Positions 62,694 to 64,000 of a DNA stretch of 64,000 bases are shown here, piece after piece. The notes beneath the pieces were generated by a model. The model had not been told where the DNA came from, ran no database searches, and worked only from the letters and a program-made list of their open reading frames with translations. How positions within the stretch are numbered: position 1 is the first letter of the stretch; every line of letters begins with the position of its first letter. A program made the position numbers and the translations under genes. Origin of the DNA: Arion vulgaris (lineage: Eukaryota > Mollusca > Gastropoda > Stylommatophora > Arionidae); the NCBI GenBank assembly GCA_020796225.1, contig CM036775.1, positions 14,876,875 through 14,940,874 of the forward strand. Direction: 5' to 3'.

Positions 62694-62920
62694 TGGAGCG
62701 AGCTTCCTTATGCACGTTATACAGATTAGAGTGTGAGCTTCCATTCAGGAGACCTGGGTTCAATCCCCGGTAAGGTCAATGAGTACTTTTCTGTTGGGGG
62801 TCTAAAGAAAACAAAATCCTAACCGGAACAGTTTCACAGTGACTGCACTAGCCATGCAGGCATTTAATTCCTCAGGCCCGCACCCCCCACCACTATACCA
62901 CCCTAAAAAGAGGCATTACA
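62694..62920 (+). repeat. SINE-K copy
   Basis: tRNA-like head GTTATACAGATTAGAGTGTG, B box GGGTTCAATCCCC, AAAATCCTAACCGGAACAGT, GCATTTAATTCCTCAGGCCC and CACCCTAAAAAGAGGCATTA. Confidence 0.8.
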
Positions 62921-62934
62921 GTGAGAAAATGAAA

Positions 62935-63165
62935 ATGCTTTACAGGACAGTCATCAACAACAGTAAACGAGTCTTTGATTTTCTAGGCACCACCTATACA
63001 TTCAGTAGTTTGCCATTGCTTTCTGAAAGGTGAGGTCTATTTTTATCGCTCATAAAAAACCCAGGAACTAATTTGCTTCCAGACTTGCCCACCGCGGAGT
63101 TTGAACCATTATTATGAGTTGTGTTGTGATGAAGCCCACTACCGCTTAAGCTACAGATGCTCACA
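62935..63165 (-). repeat. SINE-I copy
   Basis: Antisense: CAACAGTAAACGAGTCTTTG, CCACCTATACATTCAGTAGT, TTGCCCACCGCGGAGTTTGA and head CACTACCGCTTAAGCTACAG. It ends about 50 bp from the donor of the next TMEM120 exon. Confidence 0.75.
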
Positions 63166-63217
63166 GTAAAAGAATAATGATAAGATTTAAAAATTTCATT
63201 AGCCAAACTGCACTTAC

Positions 63218-63277
63218 TTGGCTTCTTTGGTCAGTAATGACACGTTAACCTGGCCAAGAATGATTCTCAAATATAAC
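63218..63277 (-). CDS. TMEM120 exon LYLRIILGQVNVSLL
   Basis: Acceptor TTTGTTTCAG/GTTATA, donor GCCAA/GTAAGT, 60 bp, phase 2 both ends. Encodes LYLRIILGQVNVSLLTKEA(K). Human reads [20 protein letters not shown]. This is the segment after the amino-terminal coiled coil and before the first membrane helix. Earlier exons are outside the window. Confidence 0.93.
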
Positions 63278-63424
63278 CTGAAACAAAGAACAGTCTTTGA
63301 TAAGAGACGTCACAAATGATTAGAATATTTTCAGACGGCCTACACCGACTCCAGAAAATAAACATAAAATATAGTTATTGGTTACTGAACTTTGGGCAGA
63401 CCCATATGTGATCAGTCTCCCCCC

Positions 63425-63575
63425 AACATATGTCAAAAGATGTGCATACTGATGGTTCCCGTGGCTCGCTGATTAAACACACTCTTCACTCTGCCCCTCA
63501 GGCATCCAGTTCCACTTTTGCAATGGGTAACTCCAAATTGCTTAATCGCTGGATTGTTCTACATCCCTAATGGGT
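63425..63575 (-). repeat. Repeat P, 3' end
   Basis: Minus frame TIQRLSNLELPIAKVELDA and stop at about 63492-63550, then the shared 3' region. Confidence 0.5.
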
Positions 63576-63584
63576 CATTATCTA

Positions 63585-64000
63585 CATATACGGATGGTTC
63601 GGTGATTCGACATGTGCGAGCTCGTGGGCTTTCACTGCTCAGGTTGGAGGTGATGTTGTGAAGGAAGACAGTGGTGGTTTTGCCGTGACTACGAGCAGTC
63701 TCACTATGGAAATCATGGCGGTTACCAAAGTGATGATTTGGCTAGAATCACAGACTTTTATCCATGAATGTTTTCTCAGTGACTCAATGAGTATGCTCAG
63801 GAAGATTGAAACAGGATGGGCTAGGAGACATTGGATAGAATCGCTGGGGAGGTCTAAGCTGACAAAGATCTGTTTTATTTTTGTGCCAGGGCATGCAGGT
63901 GTAAGGGGAATGAACGTGTGGATAGGCTTGCAGGTATGGCTGCTGTCCAAAGCGGACGAGCAATGGACCAGGCTGATATTATAAATTCATTAAGGGAGAG
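63585..64000 (+). pseudogene. LINE RNase H domain, runs off the window
   Basis: IYTDGSVIRHVR (first Asp), a frameshift near 63630, then EDSGGFAVTTSSLTMEIMAV (Glu), LSDSMSML (Asp), IFVPGHAGVRG (His) and, frameshifted, a DQADIIN-like end. Same family as 40563-41810. Keeps all four RNase H catalytic positions but not one frame. Confidence 0.8.

Larger units (their letters stand above)
45013..63277 (-). other. TMEM120 (TACAN) gene, nine 3' exons
   Basis: Orthologue of TMEM120A/B, a six-helix membrane protein of the nuclear envelope/ER whose fold resembles ELOVL elongases and binds coenzyme A in the vertebrate proteins; a channel role has been proposed and disputed. Exons in gene order: 63218-63277, 58573-58664, 55424-55513, 52853-52918, 52282-52343, 49912-50004, 48983-49047, 47525-47593, 45013-45185. 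Splice phases join across seven of eight introns without adjustment, and the order matches the vertebrate protein. The amino-terminal coiled-coil exons are outside the window. Introns hold about 95% repeats. One exon has a one-base deficit and the last a larger one. Confidence 0.88.

Overview
The window is animal nuclear DNA. It has no operons, ribosome-binding sites or bacterial genes, the real coding sequence sits in short exons with GT..AG boundaries, and almost everything else is transposable-element debris and tandem repeats. The repeat style (many tRNA-headed SINE families, LINEs, minisatellites) and the protein sequences fit an invertebrate, plausibly a gastropod mollusc. The species is inference, not something the sequence proves.

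Two host genes are visible, both on the minus strand. (1) The first two coding exons of a cytosolic sulfotransferase (exon 1 at 5375-5534, exon 2 at 4077-4189) encode the amino end through the PAPS-binding loop; the gene runs off the left edge. (2) Nine exons of a TMEM120 (TMEM120A/B, TACAN) orthologue lie between 63277 and about 45013. They cover the membrane domain to the stop codon, and the 5' exons lie beyond the right edge. Exon phases join perfectly across most introns, but one exon lacks one base and the last exon lacks about 16-19 bases relative to the family, so either the locus is decaying or the assembly has errors there.

Region by region: 1-4.07 kb, SINEs, a hAT-type element, and a LINE 3' end expanded into a 1.1-kb array; 4.08-5.53 kb, sulfotransferase exons with a SINE sitting on a splice acceptor; 5.6-9.5 kb, nested SINEs; 9.6-14.3 kb, a 34-bp minisatellite split by a near-full-length 3.7-kb LINE; 14.3-44.9 kb, gene-free repeats with at least ten minisatellites, SINEs, LINE tails and small DNA transposons; 45-63.3 kb, TMEM120 with introns packed with repeats; 63.4-64 kb, a LINE RNase H fragment running off the end.

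I name the repeat families by letter. SINE-T: tRNA-derived, poly(A) tail. SINE-A and SINE-B: related heads, (GAA)n tails. SINE-A': SINE-A head with a different tail. SINE-C: tRNA-like head, (ATCA)n tail. SINE-G, I, J, K and H: tRNA-like heads. SINE-E: GA-rich tail. N and P: unclassified. Many copies have clean target-site duplications (TSDs), so nesting order can be read directly.

The most interesting theme is interplay between tandem duplication, retroposition and splice sites. Two TMEM120 exons have spawned arrays that begin inside the exon and carry its splice donor. A SINE insertion duplicated the sulfotransferase exon-2 acceptor and supplies the polypyrimidine tract of the copy in use. 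Several minisatellites were visibly born from transposons, and four retroelements have inserted inside minisatellites.
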